In this document: piece by piece, positions 1 to 8,721 of the stretch | Layout of the letters: each line of letters begins with the position of its first letter | How positions within the stretch are numbered: position 1 is the stretch's first letter | Source: Sphingobacterium spiritivorum | GTDB lineage: Bacteria; Bacteroidota; Bacteroidia; Sphingobacteriales; Sphingobacteriaceae | Reading direction: 5' to 3' | NCBI RefSeq assembly: GCF_016724845.1 | Contig: NZ_CP068082.1 | Location: 1,054,001-1,118,000 of the forward strand | Length of the DNA: 64,000 bases | Program-made: the position numbers and the translations under genes | Notes under the pieces: generated by a model | The model's database searches: none | The model's input: only the letters and a program-made list of their open reading frames with translations | Told to the model about the DNA's origin: nothing

Positions 1-1
1 C

Positions 2-805
2 CATCCATTTGTAGTGGTAGGTATATTGAAGAAAAATGATAATATCACAGACAACCTTATTCTGTGCAGTCTGGAAAGTGTTTGGGACGTACACGGTCTG
101 GCACACGGACATGCTTCGGATCATCATCATGCTGAAGAAGATCTGGAAGAACAGGTAGAAGCACACCTTCATCACCATGGTGAGACAGAAGAAGATGAAT
201 CTCACGACCATCCCCAAGAGGAATATGTTAAAAATATCGGTCAGGATCTGATCAAAGATCAGGGTGAGGAAATCACAGCCATGCTTATTCAGTATCAGTC
301 GCCCGCAGCTATCGCAATGCTGCCCAAACTGATCAATCAAAGTACAGCTATGCAGGCCGCATCACCGGCAATAGAAAGTGCGCGTTTATTTTCACTATTG
401 GGTGTAGGAATAGACTCTCTCACCATTCTGGCATACATTATTATGCTGATGGCAGGTCTCAGTGTATTCCTCAGTCTATATAACGCTTTAAAACAGCGTA
501 AGTATGATCTGGCTGTTATGCGGACATTGGGAGCCTCTAAAACTCGCTTATTCGCCATGGTCTTATTAGAAGGACTTATCATCACCTTGCTTGGAGGATT
601 GGTGGGAATGCTATTAGGACATATAGCTTTATTCTATATCAGTACACAGACAAGTCAGAGTGCCGGTCTGATCGAAGTCTTCAGCATCAATGCGGATGAA
701 TGGTGGATTCTGCTGATAGCCTGCATTATTGGTGTGCTGTCCGCCCTTATACCATCTATCAAAGCTTATAATACGACAATTTCAAATACGTTATCAAATA
801 ATTAA
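2..805 (+). CDS. ABC transporter permease, FtsX/MacB-like, with His-rich loop (5' partial)
   Basis: The reading frame is open to the left edge, so the N-terminus lies outside the window. The visible part ends a periplasmic domain and then shows three hydrophobic segments separated by a basic loop with the motif RTLGASKTR, the usual C-terminal half of an FtsX-like permease. The extracytoplasmic part carries His/Asp/Glu-rich clusters such as HGHASDHHH, HLHHHGE and ESHDHP, which suggest metal binding. A DUF3299-like gene starts 1 base after the stop. FtsX-type permeases beside DUF3299 proteins are known from zinc-responsive zrg-type operons in Proteobacteria, so a metal-linked exporter or importer is a reasonable inference. 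The ATPase partner should lie upstream, outside the window. A LolC/E-type role is less likely given the His clusters. Confidence 0.8.
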   Translation, partial: HPFVVVGILKKNDNITDNLILCSLESVWDVHGLAHGHASDHHHAEEDLEEQVEAHLHHHGETEEDESHDHPQEEYVKNIGQDLIKDQGEEITAMLIQYQSPAAIAMLPKLINQSTAMQAASPAIESARLFSLLGVGIDSLTILAYIIMLMAGLSVFLSLYNALKQRKYDLAVMRTLGASKTRLFAMVLLEGLIITLLGGLVGMLLGHIALFYISTQTSQSAGLIEVFSINADEWWILLIACIIGVLSALIPSIKAYNTTISNTLSNN

Positions 806-806
806 A

Positions 807-1286
807 ATGAGAAAGCAGCTCTTATCCCTTATATTCTTACTGACTTTATCGACCTATACCCTTGCGCAGATCGGAAACAGAGATCCGAATGTTCCGGATC
901 ATACTCCTATGATGAACAGCACCTGGGAGGCAATAGACAAAATGATGTATAAAGTTACTTATGAAGGAAGTAAAAAGATCTATACACCGACCTATCCGCC
1001 GGCACTGAAAGCGCTGGAGAATAAAATCGTAACCTTACCTGGATATCTGGTTCCATTAAACAGCGGACGTAATCATAAAACGTTTATGTTATCAGTTCTC
1101 CCTGTTATGCAGTGCCAGTTTTGCGGATCCAACGGAATTCCTCCGATGGTAGAAATATTCATGAAGGGAGAGTCTGTCAAATTCACAGATGAACCTATCA
1201 AGATAAAAGGAAAAATGAAATTTAATCCTGAACCGCTAAAGGGAAATGCGGAAATTCAGATCATCGATGCTGTTTTGATCAAATAA
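807..1286 (+). CDS. DUF3299-like secreted protein
   Basis: A 159-residue protein with a signal peptide ending near LSTYTLAQ. I chose the ATG one base after the permease stop; the longer frame upstream lies inside the permease gene. The middle holds the pattern LPGYLVPL followed by a CQFCGSNGIPP motif, which resembles DUF3299 proteins. Their function is not firmly known, but they recur beside FtsX-like ABC permeases. The two cysteines in CQFC could bind metal or form a disulfide. It is almost certainly co-transcribed with the permease, and its stop lies 5 bases from the convergent rsmE stop. Confidence 0.65.
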   Translation: MRKQLLSLIFLLTLSTYTLAQIGNRDPNVPDHTPMMNSTWEAIDKMMYKVTYEGSKKIYTPTYPPALKALENKIVTLPGYLVPLNSGRNHKTFMLSVLPVMQCQFCGSNGIPPMVEIFMKGESVKFTDEPIKIKGKMKFNPEPLKGNAEIQIIDAVLIK

Positions 1287-1291
1287 CAGCT

Positions 1292-2005
1292 TTAACGGTT
1301 TAACAATGCAACTTCCACACAGGAGGTCAATGCAGCTGTTTCAGTACGTAAACGTGCTTCTCCCAGTGAGATGGGCACAAAACCCGAAGAAATAGTCTTA
1401 CTGATCTCCTCTGTGGAAAAATCCCCTTCCGGACCGATCAGTATTACATAATCCTGTTGAGGAGTAAAAACCTGACCGAGGTATTTTTTTTCGCTATCTA
1501 CACAATGTGCAATTGCCTTTTGTGCTGATACCTGCTCCTGTTGTTTCAAAAAATTAGTTAACGTTATTGCAGGATTAAGCTTAGGCATATAGGCCTTATA
1601 CGATTGCTTCATCGCAGCTACGATCACTTTATTCAGACGATCCGGTTTAACCTCTTTTCTCTCTGAATGCTCACTGATAACAGGTGTGATTTCCTGTACG
1701 CCCACCTCCGTAGCCTTTTCCAGAAACCATTCAAAGCGTTCTATATTTTTTGTTGGCGCTACAGCCATATGAAGATGATAAGAAGGCTTTTGGAAGGCCT
1801 CCTGAATTTCTATGATCTGTAGAGCCGTTCGTTTAGGATGGGCATCTATAATCTCCGCACGATAGAATCCTCCTCTGCCATCTATGAGGTGCACCTGATC
1901 TCTGTTTGCCAGTCTGAGGACCCGTACAGCATGCTTACTTTCCTCTTCGGTCAGTATAAAATTAGCGAAATGGGGTTCTATTTCCGGTGTATAAAACAGA
2001 TGCAT
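1292..2005 (-). CDS. rsmE: 16S rRNA (uracil1498-N3)-methyltransferase RsmE
   Basis: A 237-residue SPOUT-fold methyltransferase that methylates N3 of U1498 in 16S rRNA. The N-terminal PUA-like part includes the pattern HAVRVLR. The C-terminal SPOUT part contains KATEVGV, SERKEVKPDR, the cofactor-knot motif LIGPEGDFS and then LGEARLRTETA, all typical of RsmE. Length matches the family. It is the last gene of a minus-strand run dedA-ppa-CBS protein-rsmE, starting 20 bases after the stop of the CBS/CorC protein. Confidence 0.95.
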   Translation of the reverse strand: MHLFYTPEIEPHFANFILTEEESKHAVRVLRLANRDQVHLIDGRGGFYRAEIIDAHPKRTALQIIEIQEAFQKPSYHLHMAVAPTKNIERFEWFLEKATEVGVQEITPVISEHSERKEVKPDRLNKVIVAAMKQSYKAYMPKLNPAITLTNFLKQQEQVSAQKAIAHCVDSEKKYLGQVFTPQQDYVILIGPEGDFSTEEISKTISSGFVPISLGEARLRTETAALTSCVEVALLNR

Positions 2006-2025
2006 ATTAACTAAAAAAGGGATAT

Positions 2026-3339
2026 TTATTCTCCATCCTCATCATGAGGCGTCTCGATCAGTTCCAGTTTGACAAATTCAATATTCTGCTGCGTCTTTTT
2101 CATAATGGTAAAAGTGTACCCGTACAATTCTTTGTACTCCCCTACTTCAGGGATTTTATCGAACAGATCACTTACCAGACCAGCCATAGTATCATAATCG
2201 GAACTTTCAGGCAGTTCCAGAGGTAAATACTCATTCACATCATGCACACTCGCACCGGCATCGATCATATATTCCGTTTCCGAAATACGCTCTACAACCG
2301 GAGTTTCCTCATCATACTCATCCTGAATCTCACCGACCAGTTCTTCTACAATATCTTCAAGTGTAACCATACCTGCAGTACCACCGAACTCGTCCAGTAC
2401 GATCGCAATCTGAATACGCTTTAGCTGAAATTCAGCCATCAGGTCATTGATTTTTTTCGTTTCAGGAATGAAGTAAGGTTTACGCATGATATTTTTCAAT
2501 ACCACCTCCTTTCCTTTCACAATGATCGGAAGAATATCTTTTGTATGCACTATACCTACGATCTGATCAATATTATCATCATAAATCGGAATACGGGAGT
2601 ATCCTTCTTCTGTGACTGTGTTAATAAATTCGTCTGCTGTTGCATCCTTATCTATCGCTACGATCTTGGTACGGGGAACCATAATATTCTTCACAATCCG
2701 TTCATTAAAATCGAACACGTTTTTGATAAGCTCATGTTCAGAAAAATCCAATGCACCACTTTCCTTCCCTTTATCCAGCAGATACTGAAGTTCTTCAGAA
2801 GAGTGATGAGATTCGCTTGAATGGGGCTGTATACCAATCAGCTTTAACAGGAAATTGGCAAAACCGTTCAATACCCATATAAAAGGAATGAACAGATAAT
2901 AGAAAATACGAAGAGGAATTGCTAATCTCATCGTCGTAGCCACCGGTTTTTGAATGGCAATAGACTTAGGCGCCAATTCCCCAAGGACAACATGGAGAAT
3001 AGTAATAATGGCAAATGCCAGTACGTGCCCACCCGTTTTAGCCCAACCGGCAGAAATATCTACACCTACAAACTGGAAGAAGTTACCCACGATGTCAGTC
3101 ATCACACGTTCTCCGATCCAACCTAAGGCAAGAGAGGCAAGTGTAATACCCAGCTGGGTTGCAGCCAGGTATCCATCTAAATGCTCTGTAATATTTTTAG
3201 CAACTTTTGCTACTTTACTTCCTGATTTGGCTTGTAGTTCTATTTGAGAAGCCCGAACTTTTACAATGGCAAATTCGGCAGCCACAAAAAAACCATTAGC
3301 AAGTACTAACAAGAGTGTCCAAAAAACATCGAGAGCCAT
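2026..3339 (-). CDS. Hemolysin/CNNM-type membrane protein (DUF21, CBS pair, CorC_HlyC)
   Basis: A 437-residue integral membrane protein. The N-terminal ~200 residues hold the DUF21 membrane domain with several hydrophobic helices. Two CBS domains follow (MVPRTKIVAIDKD, then IMRKPYFIPETKK) and the DEFGGTAGMVTLEDIVEELVGEI signature appears in pieces. The C-terminus is a CorC_HlyC domain (YDTMAGLVSDL). Relatives in bacteria and the eukaryotic CNNM proteins handle Mg2+ or Co2+ efflux. The old name hemolysin (TlyC) is historical. It is spaced 8 bases from ppa, so they are likely one transcript. Confidence 0.9.
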   Translation of the reverse strand: MALDVFWTLLLVLANGFFVAAEFAIVKVRASQIELQAKSGSKVAKVAKNITEHLDGYLAATQLGITLASLALGWIGERVMTDIVGNFFQFVGVDISAGWAKTGGHVLAFAIITILHVVLGELAPKSIAIQKPVATTMRLAIPLRIFYYLFIPFIWVLNGFANFLLKLIGIQPHSSESHHSSEELQYLLDKGKESGALDFSEHELIKNVFDFNERIVKNIMVPRTKIVAIDKDATADEFINTVTEEGYSRIPIYDDNIDQIVGIVHTKDILPIIVKGKEVVLKNIMRKPYFIPETKKINDLMAEFQLKRIQIAIVLDEFGGTAGMVTLEDIVEELVGEIQDEYDEETPVVERISETEYMIDAGASVHDVNEYLPLELPESSDYDTMAGLVSDLFDKIPEVGEYKELYGYTFTIMKKTQQNIEFVKLELIETPHDEDGE

Positions 3340-3347
3340 TATTTAAG

Positions 3348-3890
3348 TTATTTGTTAACAAATGTTTGCTTGTACAATTCAAGACTTTCCAACAAGATTT
3401 CCTGTGCTTTCTCACGACCCTGTACACCCTCTACCACTACTTGTTTGTTTTCCAAAGCCTTGTATGTTTCAAAGAACTGTACAATTTCCTTCATCGTGTG
3501 AGGAGGCAGTTCTTCAATATTATTAATGTAATTCATCACAGGATCATTTTTGGCTACAGCGATGATTTTGTCATCCTGTTCACCTCCATCGACCATGTTC
3601 ATCACACCAATAATCTTAGCTTCAACAAGACTCATTGGCATAATATCTACTGAACAGATGACCAAGATATCCAAAGGATCCTTATCATCACAATAGGTCT
3701 GAGGAATAAAGCCGTAGTTAGCAGGATAGGTAACCGCTGAACTCATTACACGATCCAAAATTAGCAGACCACTTTCTTTATCAAGCTCATATTTTCCTTT
3801 TGATCCGTTAGAGATCTCAATAATTGCATTGACTGATTCCGGCATATTACTTCCAGGGGAGACCTGATGCCAAGGGTTTTGTGTACTCAT
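3348..3890 (-). CDS. ppa: Inorganic pyrophosphatase (family I)
   Basis: A 180-residue soluble family I pyrophosphatase that hydrolyses PPi and so pulls biosynthetic reactions forward. The family residues are visible: the GSKGKYELDKESG segment, the YPANYGFIPQT segment, and the metal-binding Asp cluster DDKDPLDILV followed by MVDGGEQDDK. Length fits the bacterial family I enzyme. It sits 7 bases downstream of the dedA stop and 8 bases upstream of the CBS-domain gene. Confidence 0.95.
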   Translation of the reverse strand: MSTQNPWHQVSPGSNMPESVNAIIEISNGSKGKYELDKESGLLILDRVMSSAVTYPANYGFIPQTYCDDKDPLDILVICSVDIMPMSLVEAKIIGVMNMVDGGEQDDKIIAVAKNDPVMNYINNIEELPPHTMKEIVQFFETYKALENKQVVVEGVQGREKAQEILLESLELYKQTFVNK

Positions 3891-3897
3891 TTAATTA

Positions 3898-4551
3898 TTA
3901 CTGTTTATTTGTTGTTTTATTTTTTCTGTTTTTTATCGTCCGTTTCAGGACTGCAATCACAATAGGAAGGAAAGCAATAGCAATCATCCCTACGATAATA
4001 TATTCGACGTAGTTAATGATTCCGGGAAATTTGACACCCAGAAAATATCCGGATAATGTCAATAAGGTAACCCATAAAAAGGCCCCCAATACATTATAAA
4101 TAACAAATTTCTTAAAATCGAGTTTAACTACACCCGCAAATATGGGTGCAAATGTACGAATAATCGGAACAAACCTTCCAATAATTAAAGCGGTTCCGCC
4201 ATATTTTTGGTAAAACTCTTCTGCCATTATAATGTACTTCCGCTTGAAAATCCACGAGTCCTTACGTTTAAAGAGCATAGGTCCCGTTCGATAACCAAAC
4301 CAATATCCTGCAAAATTACCGGCTATACCTGCCAGCAAAATTCCAAAATACATGGTTTCAATGCTGACATCTACTTTATTCAAAGCACAGAAAAGACCTG
4401 CTAAAAACAACAAATAATCCCCCGGGAGGAAGAAACCAAAGAACAATCCTGTCTCGGCAAAAACAATCAATACAACTAAGTAGAAACCTCCTGAACTCAG
4501 TAAATGTTCAGCGTCCATTAATTGTTGAAATGACAACAAAAACTCTTGCAT
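3898..4551 (-). CDS. DedA-family membrane protein
   Basis: A 217-residue inner-membrane protein of the DedA/VTT family, which in other bacteria acts in undecaprenyl-phosphate or phospholipid flipping and envelope homeostasis. Signature segments are visible: FGFFLPGDYLLFLAG near residues 37-51, NFAGYWFGYRTG, and IIGRFVPIIRTFAP with the conserved Arg residues of the re-entrant loop. The C-terminus is a hydrophobic helix followed by a Lys/Arg/Asn-rich tail. It is the first gene of the minus-strand operon. Confidence 0.9.
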   Translation of the reverse strand: MQEFLLSFQQLMDAEHLLSSGGFYLVVLIVFAETGLFFGFFLPGDYLLFLAGLFCALNKVDVSIETMYFGILLAGIAGNFAGYWFGYRTGPMLFKRKDSWIFKRKYIIMAEEFYQKYGGTALIIGRFVPIIRTFAPIFAGVVKLDFKKFVIYNVLGAFLWVTLLTLSGYFLGVKFPGIINYVEYIIVGMIAIAFLPIVIAVLKRTIKNRKNKTTNKQ

Positions 4552-4686
4552 ATATCTAATTTAGTATACCGCTAACCCTTACCCGAAAAACAATCACAGG
4601 TAAACGATGACATATTCAATGTGTTCGAAAAACGAAATGGATGCCATGGTTATATAGTATACATGTTTGATGAATAAAAACTACCG

Positions 4687-5100
4687 TTAGTTACTGTTTG
4701 TAACACTAGCAATTGCTTCTCTTATATCTTCTGCTATTTTTGCCAGTTCCTCATCAGGCAGACTCAGTTTTGGTTTTTCAAAATTCATATCGTGAACAGC
4801 ATTAAGCGGAATCAGGTGAATGTGTGCGTGGTTTACTTCCAGACCTACAACGGCAATTCCAACTTTACGGCAAGGAAAAACTTTTTTTATACCCTGTGCA
4901 ACGATCTTCGCAAAGATCCACAGACCCATATACTCATCATCAGAAATATCAAAGATGTAATCGGTTTCGCGTTTTGGAATCACCAATACATGACCTCGGG
5001 TCAAAGGTTGAATATCCAAAAAAGCCAGGTAATCAATACTCTCCGCAACCTTGTGTGCGGGGATTTCACCTGCAACAATCTTCGAAAATAGAGTTGACAT
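4687..5100 (-). CDS. HIT-family nucleotide-binding protein
   Basis: A 137-residue HIT protein, probably a nucleotide hydrolase or transferase of the HINT/Fhit type. The N-terminus MSTLFSKIVAGEIPAHKVAE and the segment GHVLVIPKR are typical. The catalytic triad motif reads NHAHIHLIPL, with His-x-His-x-His intact. The gene stands alone, separated by about 135 bases from dedA. Its substrate cannot be told from sequence. Confidence 0.92.
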   Translation of the reverse strand: MSTLFSKIVAGEIPAHKVAESIDYLAFLDIQPLTRGHVLVIPKRETDYIFDISDDEYMGLWIFAKIVAQGIKKVFPCRKVGIAVVGLEVNHAHIHLIPLNAVHDMNFEKPKLSLPDEELAKIAEDIREAIASVTNSN

Positions 5101-5285
5101 GTTCTAATTTATTAAAGTGCAACAGCAAATATATAAAAAACGGGCGCAAATGTATGGAGACACTTCAAAAATATGTGATTGAAAAGACTGAAAAGAGCAT
5201 AACTCAGGCTGCTTTTTTTCCATATATCTGTATTCGCCTATTTCACTACGTCTATCATTTCAGGTCCGGAACACTTTTGCTATGC

Positions 5286-5510
5286 TTATTCTGCAGTACA
5301 TGCTATAATAGCATCAATTAACTCCCGTTAAGATTTTCCCTTTTCAGAAAGAGAATAATAGACAAGCATGGGCGCCTTTGCAACCAACACTTCCCGCTTT
5401 AGCAGGCCGTCTTCTTCAAGCTCTCTCAACTGCTCGGTCAATACCTTCTTACTGATGCCCGGCATTGCTTCCAGGAGAAGACTAAATCTATTTTTATCCT
5501 GCCCCACCAT
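5286..5510 (-). pseudogene. HxlR-family transcriptional regulator remnant
   Basis: The 60-codon frame at 5328-5510 matches the second half of an HxlR winged-helix regulator: RFSLLLEAMPGISKKVLTEQ, LRELEEDGLLKRE and YYSLSEKGKS. Two defects are visible. The expected N-terminal helices (the usual Cys and GGKW-type motif) are absent. A TAA at 5328-5330 stops the frame exactly where the family has Leu in the GKSL motif; the same frame then continues RELIDAIIACTAE and ends at 5286, as intact relatives do. A single TTA to TAA change would explain the stop. No intact promoter-proximal part is visible in any frame upstream. Confidence 0.75.
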
Positions 5511-5604
5511 TTCCGGCAGGAATACAGCACAGTCATCAGGTGATAACAGACATTCCGGCTTTTATCAGCAATCTGAAGAAATATGATAAATCGCTGGAAG
5601 TTAA

Positions 5605-5650
5605 CATATAAAAAAGCGGTCACAAATATTTGTGACCGCTTTTTTATATG
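5605..5650. terminator. 46-bp perfect palindrome, greA terminator
   Basis: Two 23-base arms (5605-5627 and 5628-5650) are exact inverted repeats with a GC-rich core GCGGTCAC flanked by A and T runs. Read on the minus strand it lies 55 bases after the greA stop and gives a stem followed by T residues. The symmetry makes it potentially bidirectional. Confidence 0.85.
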
Positions 5651-5704
5651 TTTATTTGAAATTATTTGCGGTTATGGCAAAACCGCCTATAACCTACAAT
5701 ACTA

Positions 5705-6178
5705 TTATCTCGAAATCTCCATGATCTCAAATTCGATTTTACCAGCCGGCACTTCAATAGTTGCTGTATCTCCTTTTGATTTACCAAGCAGACCCTGGGC
5801 AATTGGAGATTTAACCGATATTTTACCTGATTTAAGATCAGCTTCTGTTTCAGAAACAAGCTGATATGTCATTTCCGAACCGTTTTTTTTGTTTTTGATA
5901 CGTACAATGGATAAAGCAAGTACTTTTGATGTATCCAATTTGGACTCATCAATAAGCCGTGCACTGGAAAGAACATCCTCCAGTTTAGCAATTTTTGCTT
6001 CATGCAAACCTTGAGCTTCCTTTGCCGCATCGTACTCAGCATTCTCTGACAAATCACCTTTGTCTCTAGCCTCAGCAATAGCCTTTGCGATATTAGCTCT
6101 TCCCTCTGTCTTTAGATGATGCAACTCTTCTTTGAGTTTATCTAATCCCTCTTGGTTGTAATAAGTTACTTCTGCCAT
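5705..6178 (-). CDS. greA: Transcription elongation factor GreA
   Basis: A 157-residue GreA, which binds the RNA polymerase secondary channel and stimulates cleavage of backtracked RNA. The N-terminal coiled coil is clear (YYNQEGLDKLKEELHHLK) with the acidic tip GDLSENAEYDAAKEAQG. The C-terminal FKBP-like domain includes SVKSPIAQGLLGKSKGD and the ending AGKIEFEIMEI. Length is normal. It is transcribed alone, bounded by terminators on both sides. Confidence 0.97.
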   Translation of the reverse strand: MAEVTYYNQEGLDKLKEELHHLKTEGRANIAKAIAEARDKGDLSENAEYDAAKEAQGLHEAKIAKLEDVLSSARLIDESKLDTSKVLALSIVRIKNKKNGSEMTYQLVSETEADLKSGKISVKSPIAQGLLGKSKGDTATIEVPAGKIEFEIMEISR

Positions 6179-6210
6179 AATTATTTAACTTTTTTAACTT
6201 TTCAAAACAT

Positions 6211-6254
6211 AAAAAGACAAGACCATCCTGTCCTGTTCGGACAACATGGTCTTG
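6211..6254 (-). terminator. Terminator of the rprXY-like operon
   Basis: Outer arms CAAGACCAT (6218-6226) and ATGGTCTTG (6246-6254) pair, and inside them TGTCC pairs with GGACA, giving a long stem with a symmetric internal loop. On the minus strand the stem is followed by TCTTTTT. It lies about 50 bases beyond the response-regulator stop. Confidence 0.75.
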
Positions 6255-6304
6255 CTATATTTACGAAGATAGCAATTGTTTTGAAATAAACAAAAACTAT
6301 CTGA

Positions 6305-7021
6305 TTATATATTTGACTCGTCTTCGTCTATAAATTTGTAGCCCAATCCTCTCACTGTCTGTAGGTAATGTGGCTTATCAGGGTTCTTTTCGATCTTCTT
6401 ACGAAGTCTCACCACATGCATGTCCAGAGTTCTGGTATTGACATTGGAACTATATCCCCATACCACCTCCATAAGCTCTTCACGGGTAATTTCTTTACCC
6501 ACATTTTGAAGAAAATGCAACAGAATCCTGTTTTCCAGAATTGTCAACTCGATCTTCTTGCCATCTCTTACTAAAGAGTGTACATTCGGATGGTGCTCTG
6601 TACTTCCAAAGTGGTAAACCTCCGCTCCGCTCTTCGGAACAAAGAAGCGTACCTTATTTTCGATCATCGCCACCAATACATCCATATTGAATGGTTTGGT
6701 AATATAATCTGTCACTCCAAAACTGTAGGCATCGATTTTATCGATATCCTGCGATTTGGCAGTCATCATGATAATGATGTTCTCAAACCCTGCCTTACGT
6801 ACATCCTCACAAACGATGTTGCCCTCTTTACCGGGAAGCATCCAATCTAATAAAACAATATCAGGTCTTTGATCTAAAATCATTTTTTCGGCATCCAGTC
6901 CATTTCCGGACTGTATTACTTTGTAATTCTCAGACTGTAACCGATGACTTACCAAGAAACGTAGATTCTCATCATCTTCTACTACAGCAATTGTAATATC
7001 CTTTTGCATATCTTTTATCAT
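6305..7021 (-). CDS. rprY: OmpR/PhoB-type response regulator, RprY-like
   Basis: A 238-residue response regulator. The receiver domain starts VVEDDENLRFL, the phospho-acceptor is Asp59 in DIVLLDWMLPG and the conserved Lys is in DYITKPFN. The C-terminal winged helix shows LTILENRILLHFLQN and ends RTLDMHVVRLRKK and TVRGLGYKFIDE, as in OmpR/PhoB regulators. Gene order kinase-regulator with a 4-base gap matches the RprX-RprY pair of Bacteroides, so the symbol is by similarity. A start at the Met five codons in (MQKDIT) is also possible. Confidence 0.85.
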   Translation of the reverse strand: MIKDMQKDITIAVVEDDENLRFLVSHRLQSENYKVIQSGNGLDAEKMILDQRPDIVLLDWMLPGKEGNIVCEDVRKAGFENIIIMMTAKSQDIDKIDAYSFGVTDYITKPFNMDVLVAMIENKVRFFVPKSGAEVYHFGSTEHHPNVHSLVRDGKKIELTILENRILLHFLQNVGKEITREELMEVVWGYSSNVNTRTLDMHVVRLRKKIEKNPDKPHYLQTVRGLGYKFIDEDESNI

Positions 7022-7025
7022 TATT

Positions 7026-8687
7026 TTAGACCGGGAACGTCAGAGTAAAGGTAGTCCCCTTACCAAGTTGGCTGTCTACACGGATATCACCTCCCATAAA
7101 TTCAGTAATCTCCTTGCAAAATGCCAACCCAAGACCTATACTTCCCTGTTGATTATATTGATTTTTTACTCTATAAAATTTTTTAAATATATTCTGGTAC
7201 TCTTGTTTATTAATCCCTATACCTTCGTCTCTGAATATGATAACAAAATTCTTTTTATTTTGTTGTATATCAACATCTAAAACTTTATTTGAAGGATTAG
7301 AATATTTATATGCATTATCTATCAGATTTTGAAAAACACTTGATAACAACACCGGATCAGTTATCATATCATTTTTGACTGCAACCCGGTAAGATAGTTT
7401 AAGATCCGGATAGCTTATTTTAGTAGCCGAAAATAAGGTTTCGCATAATTCTTCTAAATCTACCCGTTCTCTTTTAAATTTTATTGATTTATTTTCAATT
7501 TGTGTAAATGACAATAATTTATTCATCAGACTATTGAGCTTGTCTGCTTCCTGATCCAGAATCTTGCCATACATAGTCCGCTCTTCATCACTGATCTTCT
7601 CCGCACTTTTTATATTGTTACCTGCGATTTTGATAACACTGACAGGTGTCTTAAACTCGTGGGTCAGGTTATTGATAAAATCATACTGCAGGCGGTAAAG
7701 TCTGCTATTGATCATTACATTCCGGTAGATAAGATATGCGATCAGCAACAGGATGATATAGAGCAAAGAAATCCCCAGTACCACGGGGGCAAAACGCCGG
7801 TTCGTCTCTTTCTTGATAAAAGATTCGGAAGTACTGAAGGTTATCTTATAGTCTGAAAGTGCCCCCGGCAGCGACACTTCTGTATACAGATAGGGCTTCT
7901 CCCCGGTCAGATTGACACTCACCAGAGGAACAACTTCTATATGCTCATACAGATTCGGATAGACGTTAGTGATCTTGATCTTTCGCGGATCTATATAGAA
8001 TACAAAAAGATCCTGATCATAGGATACAGGTTGCTTAATAGCTCCTCTTAATAATTCGCGGTACGAAACCAGGTCGCCGATACGAGGAATATTCATATAA
8101 GCTATCTTGCCGGGAGTCATATCATAAAAGATCTTAAAGATCAAATTGTCAGTAAGCTTCGTAGAATCATTTACCCGGTCCAGAAAACTAACCAGCTTGA
8201 CAGTCATATTATTAAAGTCGTCTGAATAATTTTTGAGGTTGTTATCCTCCAGACGCTTTGAGATCAGGTGATGATTTTCATTCAGGGAGTACGAAAATAC
8301 AGACCTTGACTGTATAAGGAGATTATTGTATTTGATCTCATATCCTTCTTCTTCATCATTGGTGATGGCGATATCATAAAACATCGTTTCTCTGACAAAA
8401 GGATATTTCCGCAAAATATTGTCGATCATACCCCGTGCTTCATTTGTATCCAGAAAACCCTGGTAATACGAAATTTCAGGAATTCTGTTTTGAAAGAAGT
8501 CATTAAAAGGCACTAAAGATTTATCATATACTTCTACCTTACGGTTAGCAAACTCGCTATCCACAAAATTGGAGATCATCGTTCGCGCAAAGAATACAGA
8601 CACCACATAAAGTATGGTTACAAATACCACAAAGGCAATAAGTAAACCAATATTTTTACGGTATGTATACTTTGTTGAAGTACTCAT
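7026..8687 (-). CDS. rprX: Sensor histidine kinase, RprX-like
   Basis: A 553-residue membrane sensor kinase. One hydrophobic helix lies near residues 13-34 and another near 300-322, enclosing a long periplasmic sensor of about 265 residues that I cannot assign to a named domain. The H-box is FINNLTHEFKTPVSV, followed by N-box LIDNAYKYSNP, G1 FRDEGIGI and G2 GSIGLGLAF. All catalytic boxes look intact. It is immediately upstream of its regulator and 34 bases downstream of the S9-like lipoprotein gene, so all three may be one transcript. The signal sensed is unknown. Confidence 0.85.
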   Translation of the reverse strand: MSTSTKYTYRKNIGLLIAFVVFVTILYVVSVFFARTMISNFVDSEFANRKVEVYDKSLVPFNDFFQNRIPEISYYQGFLDTNEARGMIDNILRKYPFVRETMFYDIAITNDEEEGYEIKYNNLLIQSRSVFSYSLNENHHLISKRLEDNNLKNYSDDFNNMTVKLVSFLDRVNDSTKLTDNLIFKIFYDMTPGKIAYMNIPRIGDLVSYRELLRGAIKQPVSYDQDLFVFYIDPRKIKITNVYPNLYEHIEVVPLVSVNLTGEKPYLYTEVSLPGALSDYKITFSTSESFIKKETNRRFAPVVLGISLLYIILLLIAYLIYRNVMINSRLYRLQYDFINNLTHEFKTPVSVIKIAGNNIKSAEKISDEERTMYGKILDQEADKLNSLMNKLLSFTQIENKSIKFKRERVDLEELCETLFSATKISYPDLKLSYRVAVKNDMITDPVLLSSVFQNLIDNAYKYSNPSNKVLDVDIQQNKKNFVIIFRDEGIGINKQEYQNIFKKFYRVKNQYNQQGSIGLGLAFCKEITEFMGGDIRVDSQLGKGTTFTLTFPV

Positions 8688-8721
8688 GCGATATAAACTT
8701 TGTGCATACTAAGATTTAGGA

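Noticed and set aside
4824..5321. A 165-codon plus-strand frame opposite the HIT gene.
   Set aside because: It is antisense to the conserved HIT-protein gene, its codon use is unlike the neighbours and its product has no recognisable motif.
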